Translations under genes and position numbers: made by a program | Shown here: positions 20,161 through 31,962 of the stretch, one piece after another | How positions within the stretch are numbered: position 1 is the stretch's first letter | How the letters are laid out: every line of letters starts with the position of its first letter | Notes under the pieces: generated by a model | Told to the model about the DNA's origin: nothing | What the model saw: the letters and a program-made list of their open reading frames with translations, nothing else | Database searches by the model: none | NCBI GenBank assembly: GCA_030015575.1 | Contig: CM057338.1 | Location: 828,436,353-828,500,352, forward strand | Length of the DNA: 64,000 bases | Origin: Agapanthus africanus | Taxonomy: Eukaryota; Streptophyta; Magnoliopsida; Asparagales; Amaryllidaceae | Direction of reading: 5' to 3'

Positions 20161-22491
20161 AAACCGTAGTATCTCTCGGGCGGATGAGTCTGCCTACTAC
20201 TCCTGCGGAGCGGCGTAGGAATGTCCTGTTCTTCCGAACCCTCTGGTTCCACTAAACTTTCAGTAATAGTCCGTGGTTCTGGAATTTCTTCCAGTTCTAC
20301 TGTGCTCCCACTTATCTGGGTTTCCAAAAACTCAGTTTCCAAGAAGTAGGCATGACGAGAAACAAGAACTTTTTGTTCCTCTTCACAGTAGAAGAAATAT
20401 CCTTTGGAGTTCTTCGGATACCCCACAAACTTGCACTGTACCGAGCGTGCCTCGAGCTTGTCCGCATGCTGCTTTTTGACAAAAGCTGGACATCCCCATG
20501 TCTTAATGTGCTTAAGATAGGGCCTCTTCCCACACCACATCTCATATGGTGTAGTAGGCACGGTCTTAGTAGGAACTCGGTTCAAAAGGTATGCTGCTGA
20601 TTCTAGCGCATATCCCCAGAATGATCGCGGTAACTCAGCGTTACTCATCATGGACCGCACCATATCTAATAGGGTGCGGTTCCGTCTCTCCGATACACCG
20701 TTATGTTGCGGGGTGTATGGAGGAGTAAGCTGAGAGAGAATTCCGTTCTCTTTTAAATAGTCCAGGAATTCGGCACTTAAGTATTCTCCACCTCGATCCG
20801 ATCTTAGAATCTTAATACTTTTGCCGGTCTGTTTCTCTACTTCATTCTTATACTCCTGGAATTTTCCAAAGCTTCGGACTTATGTTTCATTAAGAAGACA
20901 TAACCGTACCTTGAGAAGTCATCCGTAAAAGTAATGAAGTAAGAATGGCCGCTTCGCGCATGTGTAGACATTGGACCGCATACGTCACTGTGTACGAGTC
21001 CCAAGAGCTCGTTCGCTCTTACTCCATGTCCAGTAAACGGAGTCTTTGTCATCTTTCCTTTGAGACAAGATTGACAAGTGGCATACGATTGATATTCGAA
21101 CGCATTCAAATATCCCTCTGTATGTAACTTAGTCAACCTTCTCTCATTGATGTGACCCAGTCTACAATGCCACAAGAAAGTCTGATTTATTTCTGGAGAC
21201 TTTCTTTTGTGTGTATTCTGGACATTGAAAATCTGTGGTTGGTTCAATACGTATACACCATTACTCAATGTACCTGACCCAATCAAAACTTGATTAAGGT
21301 GAATGTTTACAACATTACTTACAAACGCAAATTCATAACCTTCTTTAGAAACTAAAGATACAGAAATGATATTACAAGTTGCGTTGGGTACAAAAAAGCA
21401 ATTACGCAAAACCAAAACATGTCCATCTGACATTCCCAGGTGATAGTCCCCCACGGCTTTAGCATCCATGCTAGCTCCGTTCGCAACTCTGAGGGTCATG
21501 TCACCTGCCTTCAAAACCCTACGGTTTCTCAACGCCTGCAAAGAATTACAGATATGAGATCCTGATCCGGTATCCAATACCCAGGAAGTAGAGTTTATTG
21601 AAAGACAGTTTTCAATAACATACACACCTGAAGCTGAAGCTGCAACCTGCTTCAATTCCTGTGTTCTGGCCTTCCAGGCCCTGCAATCATTCTTCCAGTG
21701 TCCTTTCTTATGACAATAGAAGCATTCTTCCTTATCCACAAGCTTCCCCGCTATCTTTGTTGCTTTACCTTTTCCCTTCGTATCCCACTTTACTAACACT
21801 GCCCCTTGGTTTGGCGGGGGCCTTCTTCTTCTTTCCCTTGGCTTTCGCCTTGGACCTAGAAGAAGATGATCCTCCTACAAACAAAGTGGATGTATCCCTA
21901 CCTTTCTGTAGGGTGCCCTCTGCGCTCCTCAGCATGTTGAGGAGCTCTGAAAGTTCAACCTCTTTTTCTTGTAAGTTGAAGTTCAGTATAAACTGGGCGT
22001 AAGTGGAAGGAAGGGACTGGAGAACTATATCCGTATATAGCTCACTCTCCAATGTGATCCCTAGGTCCGCGAGCTCCTCAATGTAGCCGATCATCTTTAG
22101 CACGTGCTCGGCTACTGATGATCCGACGGCCATTCTTGTCGAAAATAACTTTTTCGACGCTTCGTATCTTGCGATACGAGATTGCTCTCCATACAGTTCT
22201 TTTGTATGAAGCAATATGGATTCCATGTCCATATTCTCGTGCCTCCTCTGATGTTCGTTGTCCATCGAGGCAAGCAGGAGGCATTTGGCCTTCGCGCTAT
22301 CAATCTCCCAAGTCTTGCGGATTTCCTTATCCGCGACGCTGGAAGTTGGACCAGGGACAGGGGGAGCTTTGGTGGTAAGAAGATACCCCAGCTTGTCGTA
22401 AGTGATTGCTATCTTGACATTCCTGAGCCAATCTTTGTAGTTTGGCCCTGTCAGTTTGTTTTTTATCTAGGAGTAACTTAAGTCCAGTCAT
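20161..22491 (-). pseudogene. Gag-protease-integrase of B, broken
   Basis: Start ATG is at 22489-22491 on the minus strand (MTGLKLLLDKK). Gag follows in at least two frames. An extra base in the C-run at 21784-21786 shifts the frame at the basic region before the zinc knuckle, and a missing base near 20872 breaks integrase. Motifs match C residue for residue in the readable parts: knuckle ECFYCHKKGHWKNDC, protease DTGSGS, integrase HCRLGH, SDVCGP and the region MVRSMMSNAELPRSF. The linker to RT (ELEEIPEPRTITESLVEPEG) is intact here and shows where C lost a base. Confidence 0.9.
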
Positions 22492-22996
22492 GTCGATTGG
22501 TCGCTGCAATTAGGAGAGAGAAGAAGAAACACTCAGCATGATGCTCTTGCAAGTTTAGAGTGGTTTTTAGTTTGTCTAAACAGGATGGCTCCCACTGTTT
22601 CTCGAATCCCTCCTCAAACCATAAAGGAAGAATTAGTCAGGATCAATCCCACCGTACAATACTTGCTTAACCGTTCAGCCAGGCCGGTGTCGGTACTTCG
22701 AGGGAGGTTTTCCAACGCTTTCGTGAAGTTCCTTAATTAAAGAACCTCTTTTCCCTGGGGGCGTAGCCCCGCTAACACCTTTCTAGGCACCTACTAGGTT
22801 TATAGCATTGATCGTTAAGTGAGAAATTTCCCGAGGAGTAGCATATACTCACAGTAGGATCGGGATCCAAATATCATCGCGTGACGAAACTGAAGGAATC
22901 CTACCAGAATCATCACACTCCAAATGGTATGCAAATCTAGCAAGTTTCAGTACTTATGAAACTCCCGATGTGGATTTTTGCCCCATGCTCTTATGA

Positions 22997-23190
22997 CCTT
23001 GACTTTGGCCAACAAATCATAAGTCACATGTCAAGTTCTGCCCGTCGTTCTCCAGGTTAATTTGAATCCACCCGCACCTACCCTTGACTTTGGCCAACAA
23101 GGCAGTACGACTGTTCCAAACCAACGCATCTATCTATGCTGCACATGAATACCCAATAGCTACCAATCACTGTGCCTTGACTTTGGCCAA
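22997..23190 (-). repeat. Triplicate stem-loop motif of leader B
   Basis: On the minus strand TTGGCCAAAGTCAAGG is present three times without change (complements at 22997-23012, 23082-23097 and 23175-23190). It is the same version as in C. Confidence 0.8.
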
Positions 23191-23407
23191 CAAACACAGC
23201 TTGAATACTATTGACTATTCATATGAAACGACGGAGGGCTACGGATGGTTTTGGAAAAACCGTGAACGTAGTGAACTTGATTTGGTCGATGGAACGAGAT
23301 AGCTTTTAAAAGGAGTGGCTCAAGCTCCGCATTTAAAAGTTTGTTTTGAAAAGAACCGAGTGGTTTTTCGAAAGTGTTCCAACGACTTTAACTTGGTTTA
23401 TTATCTT

Positions 23408-23456
23408 GCATTAGTTCTTTTAATGCGTGATATTCTTGCATTAGTTCTTTTAATGC
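23408..23456 (-). repeat. Two tandem stem-loop units in leader B
   Basis: GCATTA pairs with TAATGC in both units, at 23408-23426 and 23438-23456, as in C. Confidence 0.75.
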
Positions 23457-24340
23457 GTCCCATCATTTAATCCTACCATTGCAGAAAACAACCAAAATAT
23501 GATGTACGCTTATGCCATTCGCATTCGCCACGGGGCCCCGTCATTACCCGTTAGGTTACTTAACTAACGACAGAGCGGGGGCTGGGCTAGCGCGTCTGTA
23601 AAACATAAGCAACGCCTAAATAATATCATATATAGATATACTGCAATGATAAACATTTCAGATCACAGATGAATACATTGGATATACTAGGAATCTGTAA
23701 TTCGTACGAGCCTGTAACGAAAGACAAATTACACGGTCGCGGTGAATAGCCAAATACCCCACCCAAGACCCCTACGGGTGCGGCAAACTACCCGCCAAGT
23801 ACCCGAAGCGTAGTAACCTCCCTCATCTCCATGAGTAGGCCACTCGACACTTCGGCATACCCGGTAGTTTGCGCACCCCCTCCATGGGTCTATCCTAGGA
23901 GCAAAAACAGTAAAAAGAAATTATACAATGACGGCTACAACCCCGACCCGGTTGTGCGGCCATACAAATAATTATTACATCAATTTACAAATTTACATGA
24001 ATTGAAAGAAAAGAAAACTCTCGTCTCACAACCCCCGGCTATTCACCCGCGACAATCCAACATATCATATACACATTCCAGCAACATTACAGATCACAGA
24101 TTTGTATAACCCCCACTAATCGACATATAGCGATTAGTAGACGTTCAATACAAATATCACATAACAGAAAAACCCGTTAGCTAAAGTCTTTTAGAAGTTC
24201 GATCAAAAATACGGATTTTCAGGACCCCAAAATAAAATTTTCGTTCTGGAAAATCTGGGCAGAAAATATATATTCCAAAAATCCCAAAATACCCCAATGA
24301 GTAAACTGCAAAAAAGAAAACCCTTGACCGAGTCAACTCG

Positions 24341-24386
24341 GCCGCGTTTCCGCGGCGGGAGGGTGCTCCCGCCGAGGAAACGCGGC
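24341..24386 (-). other. GC-rich hairpin after the primer-binding site (B)
   Basis: Two 21 nt arms (24341-24361 and 24366-24386) pair at 20 positions around a 4 nt loop. It lies about 208 nt downstream of the primer-binding site in B's direction. Although B and C are close relatives, this hairpin does not share its sequence with C's. Confidence 0.7.
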
Positions 24387-24581
24387 GCTTTGATCGAGTC
24401 AGGGGCCTAAATTTTTGCAGTTACTTTAAAAAAGCCTGAGTCGATTTTAGGTGTATTTTAAAAAGGTTTTCCAGCACTTTTAAAATCGACAGAAAGTTGA
24501 AAATTCATGGGTTCGTTTTTGGGACTTTTTCTTTGATCGATCTTCTAGTTACTTGCTAACTTGTTAGATAGAGTTTAACTA

Positions 24582-24594
24582 GGCTCTGATACCA
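24582..24594 (-). other. Primer-binding site of B (tRNA-iMet)
   Basis: The minus strand reads TGGTATCAGAGCC, one base after the LTR. Confidence 0.95.
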
Positions 24595-24595
24595 C

Positions 24596-26760
24596 TGTAA
24601 GTCCATGCTACCTCTCCCGGTACTTTCGGGAATGCGGAATTTGGTAAAAAACGATTTTTACGGAGGTGGTAACATGGACCTAAAACCCGGATCTTGGTTA
24701 AACATCTATCTAACAACCTAACTATGAGTTTCTAGCTACTCGGTTAGGGGGTTATACCTTGCTTGTCTTGAACTCCTTCGTCTTCAAGCTCCGATGGTGG
24801 TCCGATTGGCTTCTTCTCGTCGTCTCCGTACGCCGAAGATAGATCCACCTGAAAGCTCCAACCTTTAGCTCCTTCTTCGTTCTTTGAAGAAACTAGTTCA
24901 CTTGGTTTGCTAAACCTAGTGAACTAGAACGAGTAGAGAATACTTTGTGTGGGATTTTATCTATGGTTCTTGATTCTCAACTCATGAGACAAGAGAACCA
25001 TAGATTAAAGAGAGGGAGCAAGAGCAAAAGGGTAAGAGCAAAAGGAGAGCTCAAGAACAAGAGAGAGAATGAGCAAGAAAGAATGAGGCTCTCTTTTGTC
25101 TTTCACCCTCTCATAATCCAAAGTCATGATAACTCATCATACTAACAAAAGTCTTATGTGATGGTTGAAGCAACCATAACCATATCATTTCATGCACTCA
25201 TTTTACACAAATGAGCAAACAAGTAAAAGTCTTTGCCATGAAATGATGGCTATGGTTATCATGATGGTCAACTAGTCAAGCCTAGTCAACCGGTCAACAA
25301 AGTCAACAAGTCAACAAAAGTCAACAAAGTCAACAAAAGTCAACAACCATGTCACCATAATACTTAATTAATATGATAGTTAATCACATATCATATTCTC
25401 ATTAGGGTTGATCAAAAGGTCAATAGTCAACGGTCAACTGTCAACAACCCTAATGAGAATCCACTGCCTCTGTCTCCCTGTCAACTGTGCATACACACCC
25501 GCATCCGCGTTCCGAGGAACACGAATGCAAACTGGATAAATCCAATCCCATAAGGTACACTAGGATCTGGCTTAAACCAAAGCCCGCTAGTGTAAACTGT
25601 CCGGACACTGTACGCGCACAAGTGCACGGATGTGACCGAACCCTGTCGCAAAACCATGCGACCTGTCGCAATACCATGCAACCTCTACTCTTTTGCCTAA
25701 AGGCGAAAAGCTTTCTGTGTGGGACTCTAAAGACTCGACACTACGCTGGCAGTGGGTTTAACCACAGACCGCAAGCGGCACTAGCTGTGCGTAACGGTCC
25801 CCAGGTAGTGCCGACAAGAAGACCGACGAGGCGAAACCCATTTGAACTCCTATTGAGCCTGAGTGTGACATTCTCCGTACAGTCCGGTCTGTTCGTCTGA
25901 TACATCGCATGGCGGGCCTAGGGGGCGGTAAACATCAGTCCCCCAATAGCGGTACAAGTCGTGCCGGAGCGAAGCCCAAAACACCCTGAGATAACACTGG
26001 AAACCTACCAGTATATCTCGTTTGCCCTGGCCAGGGACTACTCATGTAATGGCTCTCCTAGACACAGCGCGATGTCAACCCCCAATACCGGGAGAGACGA
26101 ATCCTGTCTAACCGTCACTGCCTCCAAGTGCTTCGGGACTGCACCCAACCACTACCTGTTTGCACGACTCCTTTGAGCCGTGGTAGAGTAGTGATCAAAG
26201 TACAGTGGGAACACACTCGAGGCGAAGTGACAGTGTCAAGTCAGCGGACTAAGCTGTACTCATGTCACCTGGGAACTGATAACTGACGATAGGTATAATA
26301 CTAACTAGTCAGTTCCCGACGAGTCCTGTCCAGTGTACCCGTAACCTAACGAGCACCCGCATACTATCTCAAGTACGATGTACTGACGGCTGTGGGACAG
26401 ACCGTCTCCCACACTGGGATGAGAAGCGCATGCGCTGGTCTACTCCGGAGTATCGATGCCCTGTCTCGATAGTCCTGCGACCAGGGTCCTACATAAGGAT
26501 GTGCTTATAGATTACCCAGCCCCACTAGTGTGACGGCCATCACATCGCTGGTAATCAAGCAAAGATCCTAAGGGCTCTACTAATGTGTATAGGCGATATA
26601 CAAAAATAAACACATGTACACATTGAAGTAGAAACAAACCAAGTAGCATACTACTATTTTGAGCAAGATTGTATATACAAGTTGAATATCCCAAGCATCC
26701 ATTAAGTAATATACAAACCAGTATGATACAGTAATGGCCTCTAGGGCATATACACTAACA
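24596..26760 (-). repeat. 5' LTR of B
   Basis: This is an uninterrupted LTR of 2165 bp. Its W-box cluster is at 25266-25343 and one repeat of about 15 bp shorter than in the 3' LTR. It provides the empty version of C's insertion site near 26250. Confidence 0.96.
25266..25343 (-). promoter_or_regulatory. W-box cluster in B 5' LTR
   Basis: A series of TTGAC[CT] on the minus strand, the sense direction of B, in the LTR that would drive B's transcription. Confidence 0.6.
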
Positions 26761-26765
26761 GAACC
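26761..26765. repeat. Target-site duplication of B, right copy
   Basis: GAACC, pairing with 5905-5909. Element A's RNase H resumes here. Confidence 0.95.
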
Positions 26766-26990
26766 CCTGTCCCTTCAGTAATCCAGACAGATTCTTAGGC
26801 AATATCACCTGATCATGGAGATGGATGATCTCCAGGGAGATCGAGGATAGGAGAGTAGACACAGAGGAGAACAGGGCGGATCCACTCACAAAGGCCTATT
26901 CTCAGGAGAGACTTTTATGGGATGGTTGAGTATGAGATACTTCAACCACTGCTGATTGTTGGGTATGGGATACTACGACAGATGGCCCTA
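26766..26990 (+). pseudogene. End of RNase H of element A
   Basis: It aligns with C from the KEPRSHQRSRHILRRYHL region to the stop: CAGTAATCCAGACAG.., GAGATGGATGATC.., GGCGGATCCACTCACAAAGGCC (the DPFTKA segment, here split by changes). Small insertions destroy the frame, and the segment 26925-26985 contains a short imperfect duplication of GGTATGGGATACT. It is the distal half of the gene interrupted by B. Confidence 0.8.
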
Positions 26991-26994
26991 GTAC

Positions 26995-27005
26995 AAGTGG
27001 GAGAT
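26995..27005 (+). other. Polypurine tract of A
   Basis: AAGTGGGAGAT precedes the 3' LTR, identical to those of B and C despite the decay of A. Confidence 0.88.
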
Positions 27006-28180
27006 TGTTAGTTATATGTATGCCCTAGAGGCCATTACTGTACATACGATGTATGTTGTAGTAGATGCTTAGACATATATAGGGAGGACTTTCTTGCTCG
27101 ACATGATAGTATGCTATCTGGTTGCTCTTTATCTTAACATGTACGATAATTGTCTCCATGTTACATGTTGATAAAGCCCTTAGGATGAGTACTTGACTAC
27201 CAGGACTATGATGCAGATCATACTAGTGGGGACAGAGTAGTCGCTAAGTACATCCTTCAAATGTTCCTAGTCGTGGGTGTATCGAGACAGGGCATCAATA
27301 TACCAGAGTATACTAGCGTATAGCTTCTCGACCCATGTAGATGGACGATGGATGATCCCATATCCATTGGTGTTTGACATCAGAGACAGTATACGGGTGC
27401 TCAGTGGAGACTGGGTATACTGAACGGACTCGTCGAGAACTCCTAGATGGTATTATACCTGACGTCAGATGGCAGTTCTCTGGTGACACTAGTACAGGTT
27501 AGTCTGTAGATCCGAAATTGTCATAGAGTCTTATGTGATTCCCACTATGCTTAAATTTCCACCTTACCACGTTCAAGACAACGTGCAAAACGGTGGCTTT
27601 TGGGTACAGTCCCGAGTCACATGGAGGCAATGAGCGATAGGAGGGGTTTCGTCTCTCCCGGTATTTGGAATTGATGTTGCGCTGTGCTCGATTGGCTATA
27701 ACAGGAAGTCCTTGGCCAAGGATGCTTCAGAGATATACCGGTAAGTGTTATCAGTAGTTTCTCGACCCATTATGAGCCTCACATCGACATGACTTATCGA
27801 GTTACTGGGGTCTGACGTTTGCCACCCCTAGACGAGATATGCGACATATCAGATGAAGAGACCGGACTGTACGGTAGTGTTACTGATTGGATTCGCAGGA
27901 GTGTGAGCAGGCTTGCTTGTTGATCTTCTGATCGCTAAATACTCGGGTGGCCGTTACGTTTAGCAGACCGCTTACGGCTTGTGGGTGTTTGATATGACCA
28001 TCACCTACTGCCGGCGTATTGACGAGTCTTTAGAGTCCTACACAGGGGTTTCCTGGCTCAAGCGAAATGGAGTAGGAGCACATATGTGATATGTGCGGGA
28101 CCGAGATTGATACGATATGAGATACCGTATTCTATTCTCGTGATATGAGATATCGGTCGGTTATATATGATATAGCCGGG

Positions 28181-28278
28181 TTATCGGATCAAGTGTTGAT
28201 TCGATAAGTTGATTCATATGATATTAGTCGGTTATAAGTGATATAGCCGGATTATTAAATCAAGAGTTGATTTGATAA
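28181..28278 (+). repeat. Two tandem hairpin units in LTR of A
   Basis: Units of about 70 bp each begin GTCGGTTATA and contain a 12 bp stem: TTATCGGATCAA GTG TTGATTCGATAA written with its loop apart (28181-28207), and TTATTAAATCAA GAG TTGATTTGATAA (28252-28278), each with one G-U pair. H has the same two stems with other bases at 59627-59653 and about 59699-59723. Confidence 0.65.
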
Positions 28279-28627
28279 TCTAATGTATAATTATATATTT
28301 GATATATTAGATTACATTAACTAGTATTAGCTCACTTATGATTTCTTTTTCTCACTTTGGATACATTGATGTATATGTGATATATGTTAAATGTATCAAG
28401 CTAGGTTACAAATGCAACCAGGGTTAATGAGGGTTAAACCATGCTAGGGTTAAGATTATGGTTTATAATTTATCATTAAGTAATTCAAATATTGTGGATA
28501 TTTGTCATGGATGATATTTGTTGAAATCTTGTAGAAGCTTTAAGGCAACTTTGACTTTGTCCACTCTCTTTGTCTAGCTTAAGATATTTTTTGACCTAAC
28601 CTTTAACCCTAGCTCATGGTTAACTCT

Positions 28628-28636
28628 CTATAAAGG
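28628..28636 (+). promoter_or_regulatory. Possible TATA box of A LTR
   Basis: CTATAAAGG preceded by TAACTCT. It is the best TATA match in this LTR and lies about 580 bp before its end, a plausible U3/R distance. H lacks the same match, so this is tentative. Confidence 0.4.
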
Positions 28637-29207
28637 TTAAGCATGACATGCTTAACCCTTGGTTGCATTTTTAATGTCAAGAATAATTCATTCTCTCTTG
28701 ATAATTCTTCATCTTCTTCATGAGCTCAAAAGAGAAAAGTGTTTTCTAGGGTTTGAGTTTGTGATGAAAACTTGTGAGAATATGAAATCTAATGTGAGCA
28801 AAATTCCTACTTCATCATCCTCTACTACTTGCCATTTAGTATAGGGTGTTTGCTTCACTAATTCCATGATTAGTGAAGAGATAGCTTGGGTTAGTGTCTT
28901 CTCGACGTAGATCATCTTCGGCCTCGAAGACTTCGAAGCAAGCATGTTCGTTTCTTCATCGGAGCCTTTCTAGAGTCCGGGACTTCTTGATCGCAGCGAA
29001 GGGACTACTACACGGAGCTATTGAAGTGAAGGACCGGTCTACAAAGGTTGTATTCCTTGTTCACTTTTAGTTGCAAAGTGTTTGCATTTCATTTTCGTCG
29101 ATTTCTAGTATACGATTCATGGTTAGGGTTAGCTAGAACGGCAAATTTTTGAATTTGGCATGGACGATGCCTCCCGAAACCTTGCTGCCGTGCTAGGGAA
29201 CCCTGAA

Positions 29208-29445
29208 GTAGTCATGTCATGCGCAGCACGACATCAACTCCTTATACTGTGAGAGACGAATCCTCTCGACTGCTCACTGCCTCCACATGCTTCAGGACTA
29301 TACCCAACAAAAACCTGTTTGCACGAACTTTTTGAGTCGTGGTAAGGTAGAAATCTAAATATAGTAGGAACACACATGAGACACTATGGTGATTCCAGGT
29401 CTTAGGGACTACTCTGTACCCATGTCACAAGAGAACTGCTGCCTG
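29208..29445 (-). repeat. Reversed copia LTR scrap X between A and D
   Basis: It aligns with the LTR of G at about 48040-48260 and with the complement of H's LTR near 58930-59130 (AGAGACGAATCC, CTGTTTGCACGA, CATGTCAC..GAGAACTGC). It is the sequence into which A and D were inserted, so it is the oldest layer here. Its other parts must lie left of A and beyond D, outside the window. GCCTG just before D is a possible target duplication that cannot be checked. Confidence 0.8.
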
Positions 29446-31608
29446 TGTAACATTTCAGAAAATATAAAATATTATTTTTGGAATTTAATATTAAAATAAT
29501 ATATTTTCCGAAAACTGCCCGATTTACGAAATCGGGGTTTTCGAAAAAGGGTATAAATATATACCTATAATTATGAAATAAATGGAAATTAAAATGATTT
29601 ATTCGTTTAAAAATATATTTAAAGGATTTGGGATTTTTAAAATTTATTATATGCAGTTATGATAAAAACCCGATTAGTGCACTACTAATCGCGATTAAGC
29701 CAAATCCGTATTTCTACAGTTTTCATGGCTAGTGCACCATGACATGTTACATGTTGTTTCATTTCATTTGTGTTATGTATTTGATTTTATTGTGGTGAGA
29801 AAGAAAAAGAATGGAAAAAGGGTGTAATGATGACTTGAGGAGAGAGAAAAAGGGACATAATCATGATAGGAGGCCATGCTTGAGAGAGAAGGGGTGCCTC
29901 ATTGTTCCTCCACCATTTTCTTCTTCTTCTTCTTCTTCTTCCTCATCTCCCTCCATCTTCTACCTTCATTGACCCATATCAAAATATTCACCAAAACCCC
30001 ATACCCATTTCTTTAAAAACATGCACAAGCTCAAGGGAAGCACATTGGACCAAGTAAAATGGGATTTTGACAACTTTGGGGAGCTAGGGCTGTCTTGAGT
30101 GACCTAAAGGAGGTATAAATTCTTCCATTTAGTTTATTTTTAGATTTCTTGTATTCTAGATTAGTTTAGAATGTGTTTAGTTAGCGTATGTGGTGTTTAG
30201 AAAATTCAAGAGAAGGGTTTGAGGATTTTGGGGAATTAGTGATGTGTGGTGGCTGTACAAGACCCTAGGGATCAAATTAGAGACCTGGAACTGAGTTTAG
30301 AATAGAGAATACAAACTTTAGAATTGATCCATGTCGGTTTTGTGAGTGTTTGGGGTGTGCAGAGAAATCTGGAGTAATCCGGAGACACTAAAAATTATTT
30401 AGCGAATACTGGGAGTCGTGCAGGCAACCTGGAGTGTACCCTGAAGACTCAAGCCCCTAACCCAAAGTCCAAGCCGTAGATTTATTCCATATGGCCGCAA
30501 ATTGCGGCCAGGGTGGGTTGGAATTGATTCGTATTTGTTCTGTGGTCCCTTTAGCTGTAAACTAGACCCTCCATATGTGCAGAATTGACCAATTTGGCCT
30601 AGGGTAAAATCTGGGACCATTTCTTTGTGTTGCTGTTTTGATTCGGGGCTTTGTTTTGCGTATTTTGAATTCTGGATTTTAGGAATTTGGTTTTTACTCG
30701 ATGGTTTGACGTTTCTACGACAATATCGAGAGTTGTTTGGTGGTTTTGAAGGCGTAGTCCGTAGGTTCGAACCTATAGGCTTTTAGCATGTCGTTTTGGC
30801 TTTGATTTGGATTTTAATGCGATACGATACGTTATGATGTGTAGGTACCTCACTTGGACTTCGAGGCGACGAGGATGAGCGTGGCGTCATCGACTCCAGA
30901 GAGCGAAGATCAAGGTGAGTAGATTATATCTACGGGGGAAGTCGGGTGGATGGCGTATAGCACCCCCGCAAAGTTATGAGAATTGATATGATGTGATATA
31001 GATATACATTTATATGTTGTTGAGAGATATGAACACTTAGCAAGAGAAGCTTTAGGAGATCATGGGTTTAGTGTTAGCGAGAATTGAAGAAAGAACTTTA
31101 GTGGATTTCTTAGTCACGAAACCCTAGAGTAATAATTTGCATATACGCACACACACATTCGCATGCATTTACTTTCTTGTGCGTATATAGGGATGTGTAT
31201 ATATGTATATACGCATGGGTATGGGACTATGCATATACATATTCATATACACATGTATGGATGTTGAGAATGGTATGTGGGATTTGGAAATGAGTCGATG
31301 AGATTGGGCATGGTGCCATGAGATCGGTGATGTGATTGGTTTGTATTAGGAGATACGACGTGATATTAGCGGATTGATTGGGCGATGTGTATTTGCACAC
31401 ACACAAACATTCATGTTGATGATATTAGTATTGTACTAGACTTAGATCAGTACCCCCCTTGTTCACGATATATGATGATAAGGATATCAGATGAGTAATG
31501 AGATAAATATGATATTTGACCTGTACCCGGATTTTGGGATGCCGTATGATAGATTTACCGTACGAGATATATTTATGATGTTAGATCCGCACTCTTGACT
31601 CGAGGATG

Positions 31609-31610
<2 letters not shown>

Positions 31611-31656
<46 letters not shown>
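31611..31656. repeat. (AT)n microsatellite
   Basis: About 23 AT units inside D's LTR; absent at the corresponding places of E and F. Confidence 0.95.
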
Positions 31657-31659
<3 letters not shown>

Positions 31660-31962
31660 ATCGTACGTGATATTATAGAGGCGAGATCACCGACTAGTAG
31701 ATATATATATATAGATCGACTCAGACTTAGGTGGATTTCCTTACCCTTTTGACTGGGCTCGAGTCATACTTGTTTTCAAAAGTGGAGAATAATGAGTATT
31801 TTAAATACCAAATTTTATGACTCGTATATTGGGTAGGTTTATTCTTCAGTGTTGCTGTTATCATATCGCTTTCTGTATATCTATGATGTTTCGTCGCATT
31901 TCATGCTTATACATATGTTATCTGTAATTATTATGGAACCCTGCTGTCAGGACACCAACTCC

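Larger units (their letters stand above)
22492..24581 (-). other. Untranslated leader of B
   Basis: It is collinear with C's leader on the opposite strand over its full 2.1 kb. It carries the triplicate motif, the paired GCATTA hairpins and the GC-rich hairpin, annotated separately. No credible gene. Confidence 0.85.
5910..26760 (-). mobile_element. Copia LTR retrotransposon B, interrupted by C
   Basis: A complete element read on the minus strand: 5' LTR, primer-binding site, leader, decayed gag-pol, polypurine tract, then a 3' LTR split by element C. It is flanked by GAACC duplications and inserted in the RNase H region of A. Family membership with C is clear, as LTRs, leader and coding region are nearly identical. 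Its LTRs differ by about 1% plus one 15 bp length change in the W-box tract, so it is older than C, as the nesting requires. Confidence 0.96.
1..29207 (+). mobile_element. Copia LTR retrotransposon A, interrupted by B and C
   Basis: This is the outermost element of the left nest. Its parts in order are the end of the 5' LTR, a tRNA-Met primer-binding site, a 3 kb leader, a gag remnant, decayed protease, integrase, RT and RNase H, a polypurine tract and a full 3' LTR. The order integrase before RT identifies Ty1/copia. Its RNase H is split by B at 5910-26760; the halves rejoin across the GAACC duplication. The two LTRs differ at 6 of the 197 positions that can be compared. The element is non-functional: gag is mostly deleted and pol has many stops. 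Its start, and so its target duplication, lies left of the window. Element H at the right end belongs to the same family. Confidence 0.93.
27006..29207 (+). repeat. 3' LTR of A
   Basis: 2202 bp, beginning TGTTAGTTATATGTATGCCC. Its last 197 bp match the start of the window. The terminal dinucleotide is AA, whereas the 5' LTR ends CA. It is the same family as H's 5' LTR (58455-60669). It contains a TATA-like site and two 12 bp hairpins, annotated separately. Open frames within it (28659-28844, 28718-28945) are not conserved as genes. Confidence 0.95.

Noticed and set aside
31611..31656. (AT)n run as possible cruciform or origin-like element
   Set aside because: An ordinary microsatellite present only in D's LTR; nothing else supports a special role.
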